A stretch of DNA of 8,884 nt. It comes from Legionellales bacterium. Its GTDB lineage: Bacteria > Pseudomonadota > Gammaproteobacteria > Eutrophobiales > Eutrophobiaceae. The stretch lies in the NCBI GenBank assembly GCA_002721165.1, contig PBJS01000014.1:12502-21385 (forward strand). The letters are read 5' to 3'. The notes under the pieces were generated by a model that was not told the origin of the DNA, did not search any database, and saw only the letters and a program-made list of their open reading frames with translations. Position numbers and translations under genes: made by a program. The stretch's first letter is position 1. The number at the start of each line of letters is the position of its first letter. Positions 1 through 7,118 of the stretch are shown one piece after another.

Positions 1-2351
1 ACCATTACACCAAGATCAATAATCTCATAGTTATTACATTGTAAAACGACACCAACAATATTTTTTCCAATATCATGTACATCACCTTTAACTGTTGCCA
101 TGACAATTTTTCCATTACTTTTTATTTCTTTTCCGTCTTTTTCAGCCTCAATAAAAGGTATTAGATAACTCACCGCCTTTTTCATAACACGAGCACTTTT
201 TACCACTTGCGGTAAAAACATTTTGCCATCGCCAAATAAATCCCCAACAACATTCATGCCATCCATTAATGGGCCTTCGATAACTTCAATTGGCTTTTTA
301 AATTCTTTTCGTGCTTCCTCAGTATCTTGCTCAATAAAATCTACAATACCTTTTACAAGCGCATGGGTTAATCGCTTATTCACAGACTCATTACGCCACT
401 TACTATCGCTTGTCTTTCCTTTTTTTGTTTTTGTTGATACTGTTTCTGCAAAATTAACTAATTGTTCAGTTGAATCATCATTATGATTTAATAAAACATC
501 CTCAATATATTTTAATAATTTTTTAGGAATTTCATCGTAAATACCTAATTGGCCTGCATTGACTATTGCCATATCCATTCCGGATTTAATAGCATGAAAT
601 AAGAACGCAGTATGCATTGCTTCTCGTACTGTATTATTACCACGAAATGAAAAAGATACGTTACTCAGTCCGCCGCTAACTAGTGCGAATGGTAAATTTT
701 CTTTAATTAGTTTTGTTGTTTCGAAGAATGAAACAGCATAGTTATTATGCTCTTTCATTCCTGTTGCAATAGTTAAAATATTGGGATCGAAAATAATATC
801 TTCAGGCGGAAATTCAACTGTGTTAACCAATATATCATAGGAGCGTTTACAAACTTCAAATCGTCTTTCAGTCGTATCTGCTTGACCTTTTTCATCAAAT
901 GCCATTACAACTGTTGCAGCACCATATCGCTTTATTAATTTTGCATGCTCAATAAAAATATCTTCTCCTTCCTTAAGACTGATTGAGTTAACAATTCCTT
1001 TTCCTTGTAGACATTGTAATCCTGCCTCAATTACACTCCATTTAGATGAGTCAATCATAATTGGTACACGACAAATATCTGGTTCTGAACTAATTAGTTT
1101 TAAAAAATCAGACATTAATTGTTCTGATTCAAGCATTCCTTCATCCATACAAACATCGATAATTTGTGCGCCATTTTCAACTTGTTGTCTGGCAATATCG
1201 AGCGCAGCCTCTAAATTTTGTTCGGTTTTAATTAATTTAAGAAACTTTGGCGAACCAGCTACATTTGTTCGCTCACCAATATTGACGAAATTAACATTAT
1301 CATTGATATTAAATGCCTCAAGACCACTTAGGCGCTGGCAAATTGGTATATTTGGACATTTCCTTGGTGTTATTGGACGTACAATTTTAGCTATTTCATT
1401 TATGTGTTCAGGGGTTGTTCCGCAACAGCCGCCAACAATATTTAAAAATCCTGAGTTTGCCCATTCTTCGATGTGTTTTGCCATTTTATTCGCATCTAGA
1501 TCATAGCCTCCAAATTCATTAGGTAACCCAGCATTAGGATGGGCGCTGATATAGCATTCTGAAAAGCTAGAAAGCTCCTCAATATATTGACGTAAATCCT
1601 CAGGGCCTAGGGCACAATTTAATCCAATTGAAAGGGGTTTTACGTGTTTGACCGAATTCCAAAATGCTTCTGTAGTCTGTCCTGTTAAGGTTCGTCCTGA
1701 TGCATCGGTTATTGTTCCTGAAATCATTATTGGCAGGCTAATTTGATTTTTTTCAAAAAAATCTTCGATAGCGAATAGAGCTGCTTTAGCATTTAAGGTG
1801 TCAAAAATTGTTTCGACCAAAATAATGTCAGTTTTTCCATCGATGAGTCCTTTTAATTCTTCCCTATATGAATCAGCAAGCTCTTTAAAACTTATATTGC
1901 GATAACCGGGGTTGTTTACGTCTGGAGAGATTGAGCAAGTTCGATTTGTTGGTCCAAGCACTCCAGCGACAAAACGAGGCTTCGAATCTTCTCTCTCAAA
2001 TTCATCAGCAACAGCGCGCGCTATCGCAGCACCTTGCTTGTTTAATTCGTAGACTAAATTCTCCATTTGGTAATCAGCCATAGAGATTGCAGTTGAATTA
2101 AATGTATTCGTTTCGATTATATCTGCGCCAGCCTCGAAATAGGCGCTATGTATCGCCTTGATAATATTAGGTTGCGTAATTGACAAAAGATCATTATTAC
2201 CTTTCAAATCACAGGGGTGAGATATAAATTGTACCCCTCGGTAATCTTTTTCTTCTAGTTTATAAGATTGAATCATGGTTCCCATAGCACCATCTAAGAT
2301 CAGAATTTTTTCTGACATGAGTTGCTTTATTTGTTCAGTTTTATCACTCAT
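1..2351 (-). CDS. metH: Cobalamin-dependent methionine synthase MetH (3' end outside window)
   Basis: This enzyme transfers a methyl group from 5-methyltetrahydrofolate to homocysteine via cob(I)alamin, in the cytoplasm. The 783 complete codons visible align with E. coli MetH nearly without gaps. The homocysteine-binding domain (about 1-325) opens with ILDGAMGTMIQSY and has the zinc cysteines at 246 (GLNCALGP) and 309-310 (GGCCGTTP). The pterin domain starts near 357 (NIGERTNVAGS). The cap domain and the start of the B12 domain follow, with DVHDIG placing the cobalt-ligand histidine at 759, the same number as in E. coli. The frame runs off position 1 just after DLGVM, so the rest of the B12 domain and the AdoMet reactivation domain are not seen. 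I chose the ATG at 2349-2351 because MSDKTEQIKQL matches the E. coli N-terminus; no clear Shine-Dalgarno precedes it. No frameshift or lost catalytic residue is visible. Confidence 0.97.
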   Translation of the reverse strand, partial: MSDKTEQIKQLMSEKILILDGAMGTMIQSYKLEEKDYRGVQFISHPCDLKGNNDLLSITQPNIIKAIHSAYFEAGADIIETNTFNSTAISMADYQMENLVYELNKQGAAIARAVADEFEREDSKPRFVAGVLGPTNRTCSISPDVNNPGYRNISFKELADSYREELKGLIDGKTDIILVETIFDTLNAKAALFAIEDFFEKNQISLPIMISGTITDASGRTLTGQTTEAFWNSVKHVKPLSIGLNCALGPEDLRQYIEELSSFSECYISAHPNAGLPNEFGGYDLDANKMAKHIEEWANSGFLNIVGGCCGTTPEHINEIAKIVRPITPRKCPNIPICQRLSGLEAFNINDNVNFVNIGERTNVAGSPKFLKLIKTEQNLEAALDIARQQVENGAQIIDVCMDEGMLESEQLMSDFLKLISSEPDICRVPIMIDSSKWSVIEAGLQCLQGKGIVNSISLKEGEDIFIEHAKLIKRYGAATVVMAFDEKGQADTTERRFEVCKRSYDILVNTVEFPPEDIIFDPNILTIATGMKEHNNYAVSFFETTKLIKENLPFALVSGGLSNVSFSFRGNNTVREAMHTAFLFHAIKSGMDMAIVNAGQLGIYDEIPKKLLKYIEDVLLNHNDDSTEQLVNFAETVSTKTKKGKTSDSKWRNESVNKRLTHALVKGIVDFIEQDTEEARKEFKKPIEVIEGPLMDGMNVVGDLFGDGKMFLPQVVKSARVMKKAVSYLIPFIEAEKDGKEIKSNGKIVMATVKGDVHDIGKNIVGVVLQCNNYEIIDLGVM

Positions 2352-2396
2352 GATTATTGGTGTTTTGGATTATTTTCATAAATCTTGAATTTAGCT

Positions 2397-2426
2397 AGGA
2401 TATCAGTTTCGAATAGGTACTGTTAA
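2397..2426 (-). promoter_or_regulatory. Candidate sigma70-type promoter for metH
   Basis: On the minus strand a TTAACA box (2421-2426) is followed after 18 bases by TATCCT (2397-2402), resembling -35 and -10 elements. Transcription would begin near 2390, giving a leader of about 40 bases before the metH ATG. The -10 match is mediocre, so this is a tentative call. I saw no riboswitch or clear MetJ-type tandem boxes in this gap. Confidence 0.35.
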
Positions 2427-2450
2427 GTTTAGTCATAAACAGATATTGAT

Positions 2451-2487
2451 ACCACACTGGGACTCTCATAAGGCAGAGAAGTGCGGT
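2451..2487 (-). terminator. Imperfect hairpin after the MFS/small-protein unit, possible transcript end
   Basis: Minus-strand ACCGCACT (2480-2487) can pair with AGTGTGGT (2451-2458), eight pairs including one G-T. An inner CTCT/AGAG helix sits above it, separated by a small one-sided bulge. The hairpin lies about 30 bases past the stop of the small membrane-protein gene and upstream of the candidate metH promoter, which suits a transcript end. There is no T-run right after the stem, so it is not a classical intrinsic terminator. It might instead stabilise a 3' end or belong to a longer metH leader. Confidence 0.35.
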
Positions 2488-2517
2488 GAAAAGTGAATTT
2501 TTATGTAGGCTCTAGAA

Positions 2518-2829
2518 TTATTCGACGATTGCGTGCGAGCTTTTTGGTCTGAATAAGAACCAGCCAACGTAACCAATAGGCCAGACAATTACTGCGTATA
2601 CGCCCATCATCAAAGCTAATGCCGCAGCAATTACAAAAATAAGAGGTAAGATTGCTCCTTTAGCCCCCATATCTCGCGTCGTAGCATCACCGTATAACCA
2701 AAGTGTGCTACAGACATAGACTGAACATAGAATTATAAATATAAATACTTCTGTCGAATTATTGGTTAATGATTCTACAATAGTAGGGCCTAGTAGTTGA
2801 TCGATTCTCTCAATAATTTCATTAAACAC
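2518..2829 (-). CDS. Small membrane protein paired with OFA transporter, unknown function
   Basis: A 103-residue protein I cannot assign to a characterised family. It has a short amphipathic N-terminus (FNEIIERIDQLLG), one hydrophobic segment around 28-47 (VFIFIILCSVYVCSTLWLYG), a polar stretch DATTRDMGAKG, a second long hydrophobic segment and a WFLFRP ending before a short polar tail. The 'DAxxRD/G ... FLxRP' layout recalls small two-helix membrane proteins, but this is only a resemblance. I prefer the GTG at 2827-2829, because GGGGGAG sits six bases upstream. The in-frame TTG at 2842-2844 would add five residues but has no ribosome site. It begins about 18 bases after the transporter stop on the same strand, so the two are very probably cotranscribed, suggesting an accessory role in transport (inference). 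Confidence 0.75.
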   Translation of the reverse strand: MFNEIIERIDQLLGPTIVESLTNNSTEVFIFIILCSVYVCSTLWLYGDATTRDMGAKGAILPLIFVIAAALALMMGVYAVIVWPIGYVGWFLFRPKSSHAIVE

Positions 2830-2847
2830 TTTAAACTCCCCCAAAGA

Positions 2848-4533
2848 TTATTCTTTCATGTGATGCTTTGCATCAACAGGACGCATTGTTGCATTCATCA
2901 CTAGCGCAACAAAAAGAATTGCTGCCATTAAATACATCGTGGTGTTGTATAAGCTTGATGTAGGGTCTACAGTACCAGCCGGCGCAATTTCCATTAGTTT
3001 ATTTATCGTTACAGTTTTTGCAGCAATTAGTTCTTCAAGTTGCTCTAGTCCTGCTCCAAATTTAGTTTGAAACGCAACTGGATCAATTGTTTCAATCAAA
3101 TCGTTGATAGCATTTTTAACGGATATTTCCCTCAATGATGTTATTGCAAGCGGGCCAAATACACCAGCACTTGCCCATGCTGTTAGAAGACGTCCGTGAA
3201 TTCCTCCCACGAATTTGGTACCAAAGATGTCAGCAAGATAGGCAGGTATTGTTGCAAAACCACCACCATACATAGTGAATATCAACATTGTTGCAGCATA
3301 AAAGTAGACTAACCAAACAATACTGGGGTTTATGCTTACTTGTTGGGCTGTGTATGGAATAGAGCAGTACAAAACAATACCCAATGAAAAGAAAATCCAA
3401 TAGGTAGTTCTTCGACCAAGATAATCAGAAGCACTTGCCCAAACAATACGACCAATCATATTAAAAAGACTAATCATTAAAACATAAGTTGAAGCAAACG
3501 CTGCATCAGCAATGCCAGGAAGAGTGGTGCCAAAAATTTCGCTCATCATGGTCTTTGCGACCCCTAATACACCAATTCCTGCTGTTACGTTAAAACATAG
3601 GACTACCCATAACTGATAAAATTGTCGTGTTTTTAGTGCCTCATCTATGTGGACATGATGCTGAGTAATCATACTTTTTTGCTTATCTTCTGATGGTGGT
3701 TCCCATCCTTCGGGTTTCCAGCCTTCTCGCGGAACTCGATAACCAAATGCTGCACACATCATGATCACAAAATAGATGGCGCCAAGCGCAAAGAAAGCTT
3801 CTGCAACACCAACATTTCCTGTACCAACTAAATATACGCCTTCTGGACCAGGGGCATACATACTAGCGAGATCTTTTGCCCCAACAACAACAACTTCTTG
3901 AAATTTTCCTGCCTCTTCTACAAGGCGTCTTCCACCTTCTGTAATTAAATTAACGTCATCAACAGTACCCAGATATTTAGGAGCCACGTAAAATAATTTT
4001 ATAAATGGTTCGATCATAAATTTGGCAATCATCGCGCCACCACCAAAACCCATTATCGCGATTCCCGTTGCCATACCACGTCTATCTGGAAACCATCTGA
4101 TTAAGGTTCCAACAGGGGAGACATATCCAAGACCTAAACCGCAACCACCAATAACTCCGTATCCTAAGTATAATAACCAAAGTTGCCCGCTTAATATTCC
4201 GATACCACCGACTAGAAAACCACCACCCCAACATATAGCGGATACTGTTCCTACCATACGGGGCCCAACTTTTTCGAGCCACTTTCCGCCAATGGCAGCT
4301 GATAACCCGAGAAATACTATAGCGACAGTGAAAATCCAAACAACACTTTTTAGTGTCCAGTCATCTGCGGCACTGGTAACAACGCCAACGCGTTTGATTA
4401 ATGCGGGATTAAAAAGACTCCACGCATAGACAGAACCTATGCAAAGATGAATACCTAATGCAGCAGGAGCAATTAACCAACGGTTGAAACCTTCTTTGGC
4501 TACGATATGTTTTTTTGCCAAAATATCTAGCAT
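2848..4533 (-). CDS. OFA-family MFS transporter (oxalate/formate antiporter-like carboxylate carrier)
   Basis: A 561-residue inner-membrane carrier of the major facilitator superfamily, oxalate:formate antiporter (OFA) family, which moves small mono- or dicarboxylates; the substrate here cannot be read from sequence. Family signs are the N-terminal GIHLCIGSVYAWSLF (27-41), the loop RWFPDRRG (146-153) after a glycine-rich helix, GFGGGA (162-167), the second-half SDYLGRR (369-375), and AYLADIFGTKFVGGIHGRLL (431-450). About twelve membrane segments can be traced. It is longer than usual for MFS proteins because of two polar insertions: about 183-240, between helices 5 and 6, and about 467-527, between helices 11 and 12, both predicted outside the cytoplasm. 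The ATG at 4531-4533 follows AAGGGGG at a 9-base spacing. It reads away from the cobalamin riboswitch and should not be controlled by it. Confidence 0.9.
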   Translation of the reverse strand: MLDILAKKHIVAKEGFNRWLIAPAALGIHLCIGSVYAWSLFNPALIKRVGVVTSAADDWTLKSVVWIFTVAIVFLGLSAAIGGKWLEKVGPRMVGTVSAICWGGGFLVGGIGILSGQLWLLYLGYGVIGGCGLGLGYVSPVGTLIRWFPDRRGMATGIAIMGFGGGAMIAKFMIEPFIKLFYVAPKYLGTVDDVNLITEGGRRLVEEAGKFQEVVVVGAKDLASMYAPGPEGVYLVGTGNVGVAEAFFALGAIYFVIMMCAAFGYRVPREGWKPEGWEPPSEDKQKSMITQHHVHIDEALKTRQFYQLWVVLCFNVTAGIGVLGVAKTMMSEIFGTTLPGIADAAFASTYVLMISLFNMIGRIVWASASDYLGRRTTYWIFFSLGIVLYCSIPYTAQQVSINPSIVWLVYFYAATMLIFTMYGGGFATIPAYLADIFGTKFVGGIHGRLLTAWASAGVFGPLAITSLREISVKNAINDLIETIDPVAFQTKFGAGLEQLEELIAAKTVTINKLMEIAPAGTVDPTSSLYNTTMYLMAAILFVALVMNATMRPVDAKHHMKE

Positions 4534-4642
4534 GATTACCAGCCCCCTTACAGAGAATCTGTCGCGAATTTTTATTATTTAGTCGAACAGGGATACTTGA
4601 GTTTTAATTTTTTTTCTATGTATACTCAAAAACCTTTCGAAT
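4534..4642. other. AT-rich intergenic segment upstream of the OFA transporter
   Basis: This part of the divergent control region must hold the minus-strand promoter of the transporter unit, but I could not pick convincing -35 and -10 boxes. A loose inverted repeat TTGAGT (4597-4602) / ACTCAA (4624-4629) surrounds a T-rich run. It could be an operator, but at six bases per arm it may be chance. No open frame or RNA gene is seen. Confidence 0.4.
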
Positions 4643-4671
4643 TTGAATAATGATAGGATAAACACTATTAT
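4643..4671 (+). promoter_or_regulatory. Sigma70-type promoter of the cobalamin operon
   Basis: TTGAAT (4643-4648) and TATTAT (4666-4671) are separated by exactly 17 bases, a good match to -35 and -10 elements. A start near 4678 would begin the transcript a few bases before the first helix of the riboswitch at 4682. That placement is the strongest support for the call. Confidence 0.7.
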
Positions 4672-4681
4672 AGATAATTGA

Positions 4682-4880
4682 AAGTCTTAGGTACCAACTG
4701 TTTTTAAAATATTACAGTTATGTTAAATGGGAAGTCAGTCAAATTCTGACGCTGCCCCCGCAACGGTAGATGAGTTAAAGACCATTCAAGATGTCACTGT
4801 GTCATGTAGTTTAAATGATATGGGAAGGCGAATGGTTAGTGAGAAGCACACTCATGAGCCCGGAGACCGACCTTAAACTT
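4682..4880 (+). promoter_or_regulatory. Cobalamin riboswitch (B12 element)
   Basis: An RNA aptamer that senses cobalamin and normally lowers expression of downstream uptake genes when B12 is plentiful. The diagnostic core is present: GGGAA (4729-4733), a small stem GTCAG/CTGAC (4734-4738 with 4746-4750), then the B12 box GCTGCCCCCGCAACGGT (4751-4767), and near the 3' end GAGCCCGGAGACCGACC (4856-4872). A closing P1 helix AAGTCTTAGG (4682-4691) with CCTTAAACTT (4871-4880) has nine of ten positions paired. Other helices are AACTG/CAGTT (4696-4700 with 4715-4719) and ACCATTC/GAATGGT (4781-4787 with 4830-4836). It sits directly upstream of a TonB-dependent receptor gene, the classic location. The element looks complete. 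Confidence 0.95.
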
Positions 4881-5011
4881 CAAAAAAAAATTATACTGCG
4901 GGTGGCAGAATGATATCAATAAACTTGTATACAGTATTCACTGTATCAGTGATGTCATATTAATCCGCACTAAATACAAACAATTATAAACTTGTACGGC
5001 GGGGGCATAAT
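4881..5011 (+). promoter_or_regulatory. Riboswitch expression platform and receptor ribosome-binding site
   Basis: The stretch between aptamer and receptor start has no T-run hairpin, so control is more likely at translation than by termination. A short hairpin CTGC-GGGTG-GCAG (4896-4908) follows the aptamer, and a second perfect one, TCACTG-TAT-CAGTGA, lies at 4938-4952. The ribosome site GGCGGGGGC (4998-5006) precedes the ATG at 5012. Its GCGGGGGC is exactly complementary to GCCCCCGC (4754-4761) in the B12 box, and it can also pair imperfectly with CCGCAC (4965-4970). An 11-base direct repeat ATAAACTTGTA occurs at 4919-4929 and 4986-4996. Which pairing operates is inferred, not shown. Confidence 0.6.
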
Positions 5012-7102
5012 ATGTCTAAATTCTTTTTTGCTTTAAAAAATAAATATATTTTTTTGTTAGTTATAAGTATTAGTTCGTCTAATATATTTGCTGATAGTAT
5101 AAATGAACTTGATCGTTTGATTGTAAATGGGACAAGACTCGATCAAAATAATATTACAGATTTACCATTAAATATTTCTATAATAACTGCAGAAGATATT
5201 AATCTAAGTCCAGCAAAAACAATTCCCGAATTACTCTCACTTCAACCAGGTATTCAGAAAATTAGTCAATTTGGTAATCATGCTGTCAGAAGTAATATTG
5301 ATATACGTGGGTTTGGGGCAAGGGGTGTCGAAAATACACTAATTTTATTAGATGGGAAACGGTTAAATGATAATGATCAATCCTCAGTAAATTTCAGCGC
5401 GATTCCAATGAAAAATATTGAGAGAATAGAGGTTATTAAAAGTGCCGGCGGAGTGCTTTATGGTGATGGGGCAGTGGGTGGTGTAATTAATATAATTACC
5501 AAGTTAGCGCCATATAAAACTAAAAAATATTTGATTGAACAAACAGTCGGCTCCTATGATTCTGTTACCACAGATTTAGCAGCAGAATACAGTAATGAGA
5601 AAATTTCATTTAATCTATTTGGAAATCTTATTCATTCTGACGGCTATAGAATCAATAACAAACTAGAACAGCAATCATTATCTACAAATCTGAATTATTT
5701 TTTCAGCAACACGGAATTATTTTTAAAATTTGGTTTTTCTGAGCAAAATTTAAGACTACCCGGCGATAGATCAGTAAATTTTGTGACAGGTGTAGATGAG
5801 TTTTCATCTGATAGGAAAGGTTCGGATGATGCGTTTGATTTTGCTATTGAAGATGCTAGTTTTTTTACTTTAGGCCTTATTCATTCCTTTGACGAAAATA
5901 TAGAGTTGATAGCTGATGCAGGATATAAAACGAAAGAAACTGATATATTTTTAAAGAATAATCAGGAGTTTCGTACTACAACTCATGCAAATCTATATTT
6001 CTCTCCCCAATTAAAAATGAAATTTGATTTATTTAAAACTACACATAATATTGATTTAGGTTTTGATTTTTATCATTATCAATATAATTTGGATATTGAA
6101 AATAGGACTGCAGCTGATACTAATCATGATATAGCACAAGCACAGCATAGAATAGATATTGAACAGGAAAATTATTCATTTTACTTAAATGATTTTTTCA
6201 AGATAACGCCACAAACATCTTTTCAAGCAGGGGCACGAGTACAATATGCAGATATTGATGCTTTTGACCAGTTTGATCCAACTGCTACGTTAAATTTTGG
6301 ATTTGCTAGTAATCAAAGAGCATCGCTTAATAAGTCTGATAATGGGTATATGGCTAATCTTGGTATTAAGCACCAATTTAATCAAAATATTGCTGCTCAT
6401 ATGACTGTTGGACAGAGTATGCGTTTTGCAAATAATGATGATTTCAATCAATTAGCAGAAGTAACATTTGCAAAGAGTTTCTCTAACATTAAACCACAGA
6501 GGGGTAGATATATTGATTCTGGGGTTACATACTCAAAAAAATATTTTGATACTTCACTCAGTCTTTATTTGATGAAAATTACAAATCAAATTGATTTTGA
6601 CCCAGCACGTTCAATCAATAGAAATAGTGACCCTATAGAAAGAAAAGGGCTAGAGTATAGTATTTTATATAGACCAAATAATAGAATATCAACAAGATTA
6701 AATTATTCTTTAACAGAGGCTACTTTTGATGATGGCGCAAATAAAGGTAATGATATTCCACTTGTATCTAAACACTCGGGTAGTTTGACTGCTTATTATA
6801 ATATTTTTAAAAATATGAATTTATCAGCAACCTGGAATTATGTTGGCGATAAATTTTTCGACAATGACCAGGATAATACCTTTTTCGCAAAAATCCCTTC
6901 ACACTCAACTGTGGATATGAAAATGACCTACGAATATGATAATTTTGATATAGATTTTTCTGCGAATAACCTATTGAATAAGGAGTATTTCGAGACAGGA
7001 ACGACTAATAGCCTACTTTTTGATGCCGCGCATACACGATTTAACGCTCAACCCATGCCAGAAAGAAATTTTTCGTTTACAATACGGTATAAATTTGACT
7101 AA
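5012..7102 (+). CDS. TonB-dependent outer-membrane receptor, probable cobalamin (BtuB-type) receptor
   Basis: A 696-residue beta-barrel receptor that takes up its ligand across the outer membrane using TonB/ExbBD energy. Residues 1-27 form a signal peptide, with likely cleavage after SNIFA. A TonB-box-like segment follows near 34-41 (DRLIVNGT). The plug domain spans roughly 45-168, with IPELLSLQPGI (71-81), RGFGARG (99-105), LLDGKRL (112-118) and the hallmark LYGDGAVGGVINIITK (149-164). The rest is barrel-like alternating sequence, ending in an aromatic strand (FSFTIRYKF) with one extra aspartate. Cobalamin is assigned from the complete B12 riboswitch upstream and the adenosyltransferase downstream, since the protein itself shows only the general receptor fold. 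E. coli BtuB is shorter (about 614 residues). The ATG has GGGGG six bases upstream. Another corrinoid or a corrin precursor remains possible. Confidence 0.88.
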   Translation: MSKFFFALKNKYIFLLVISISSSNIFADSINELDRLIVNGTRLDQNNITDLPLNISIITAEDINLSPAKTIPELLSLQPGIQKISQFGNHAVRSNIDIRGFGARGVENTLILLDGKRLNDNDQSSVNFSAIPMKNIERIEVIKSAGGVLYGDGAVGGVINIITKLAPYKTKKYLIEQTVGSYDSVTTDLAAEYSNEKISFNLFGNLIHSDGYRINNKLEQQSLSTNLNYFFSNTELFLKFGFSEQNLRLPGDRSVNFVTGVDEFSSDRKGSDDAFDFAIEDASFFTLGLIHSFDENIELIADAGYKTKETDIFLKNNQEFRTTTHANLYFSPQLKMKFDLFKTTHNIDLGFDFYHYQYNLDIENRTAADTNHDIAQAQHRIDIEQENYSFYLNDFFKITPQTSFQAGARVQYADIDAFDQFDPTATLNFGFASNQRASLNKSDNGYMANLGIKHQFNQNIAAHMTVGQSMRFANNDDFNQLAEVTFAKSFSNIKPQRGRYIDSGVTYSKKYFDTSLSLYLMKITNQIDFDPARSINRNSDPIERKGLEYSILYRPNNRISTRLNYSLTEATFDDGANKGNDIPLVSKHSGSLTAYYNIFKNMNLSATWNYVGDKFFDNDQDNTFFAKIPSHSTVDMKMTYEYDNFDIDFSANNLLNKEYFETGTTNSLLFDAAHTRFNAQPMPERNFSFTIRYKFD

Positions 7103-7118
7103 AAGTCATTATGAGCTT

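Noticed and set aside
223..486. Plus-strand open frame of 87 codons
   Set aside because: It lies opposite metH, whose protein matches E. coli MetH throughout this stretch, and its own translation has no recognisable features.
1282..1506. Plus-strand open frame of 74 codons
   Set aside because: It is antisense to the homocysteine and pterin domains of metH, including the zinc cysteine pair, and has no support of its own.
2352..2450. SAM, SAH or cobalamin riboswitch in front of metH
   Set aside because: None of the conserved cores (for example a B12 box) is present, and the candidate promoter leaves a leader of only about 40 bases.
4022..4429. Plus-strand open frame of 135 codons, and an 85-codon minus frame at 4082-4339
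   Set aside because: Both are other-frame readings of the OFA transporter's conserved helices, rich in proline or basic residues as expected for shadow frames.
4597..4629. Inverted repeat TTGAGT/ACTCAA as operator or terminator
   Set aside because: The arms are only six bases with a loop over 20 bases in AT-rich sequence, so chance is a sufficient explanation.
7020..7118. N-terminal extension of the DUF6580 protein from an ATG at 7020
   Set aside because: It overlaps the conserved last strand of the receptor in another frame, and family similarity begins just after the ATG at 7119.
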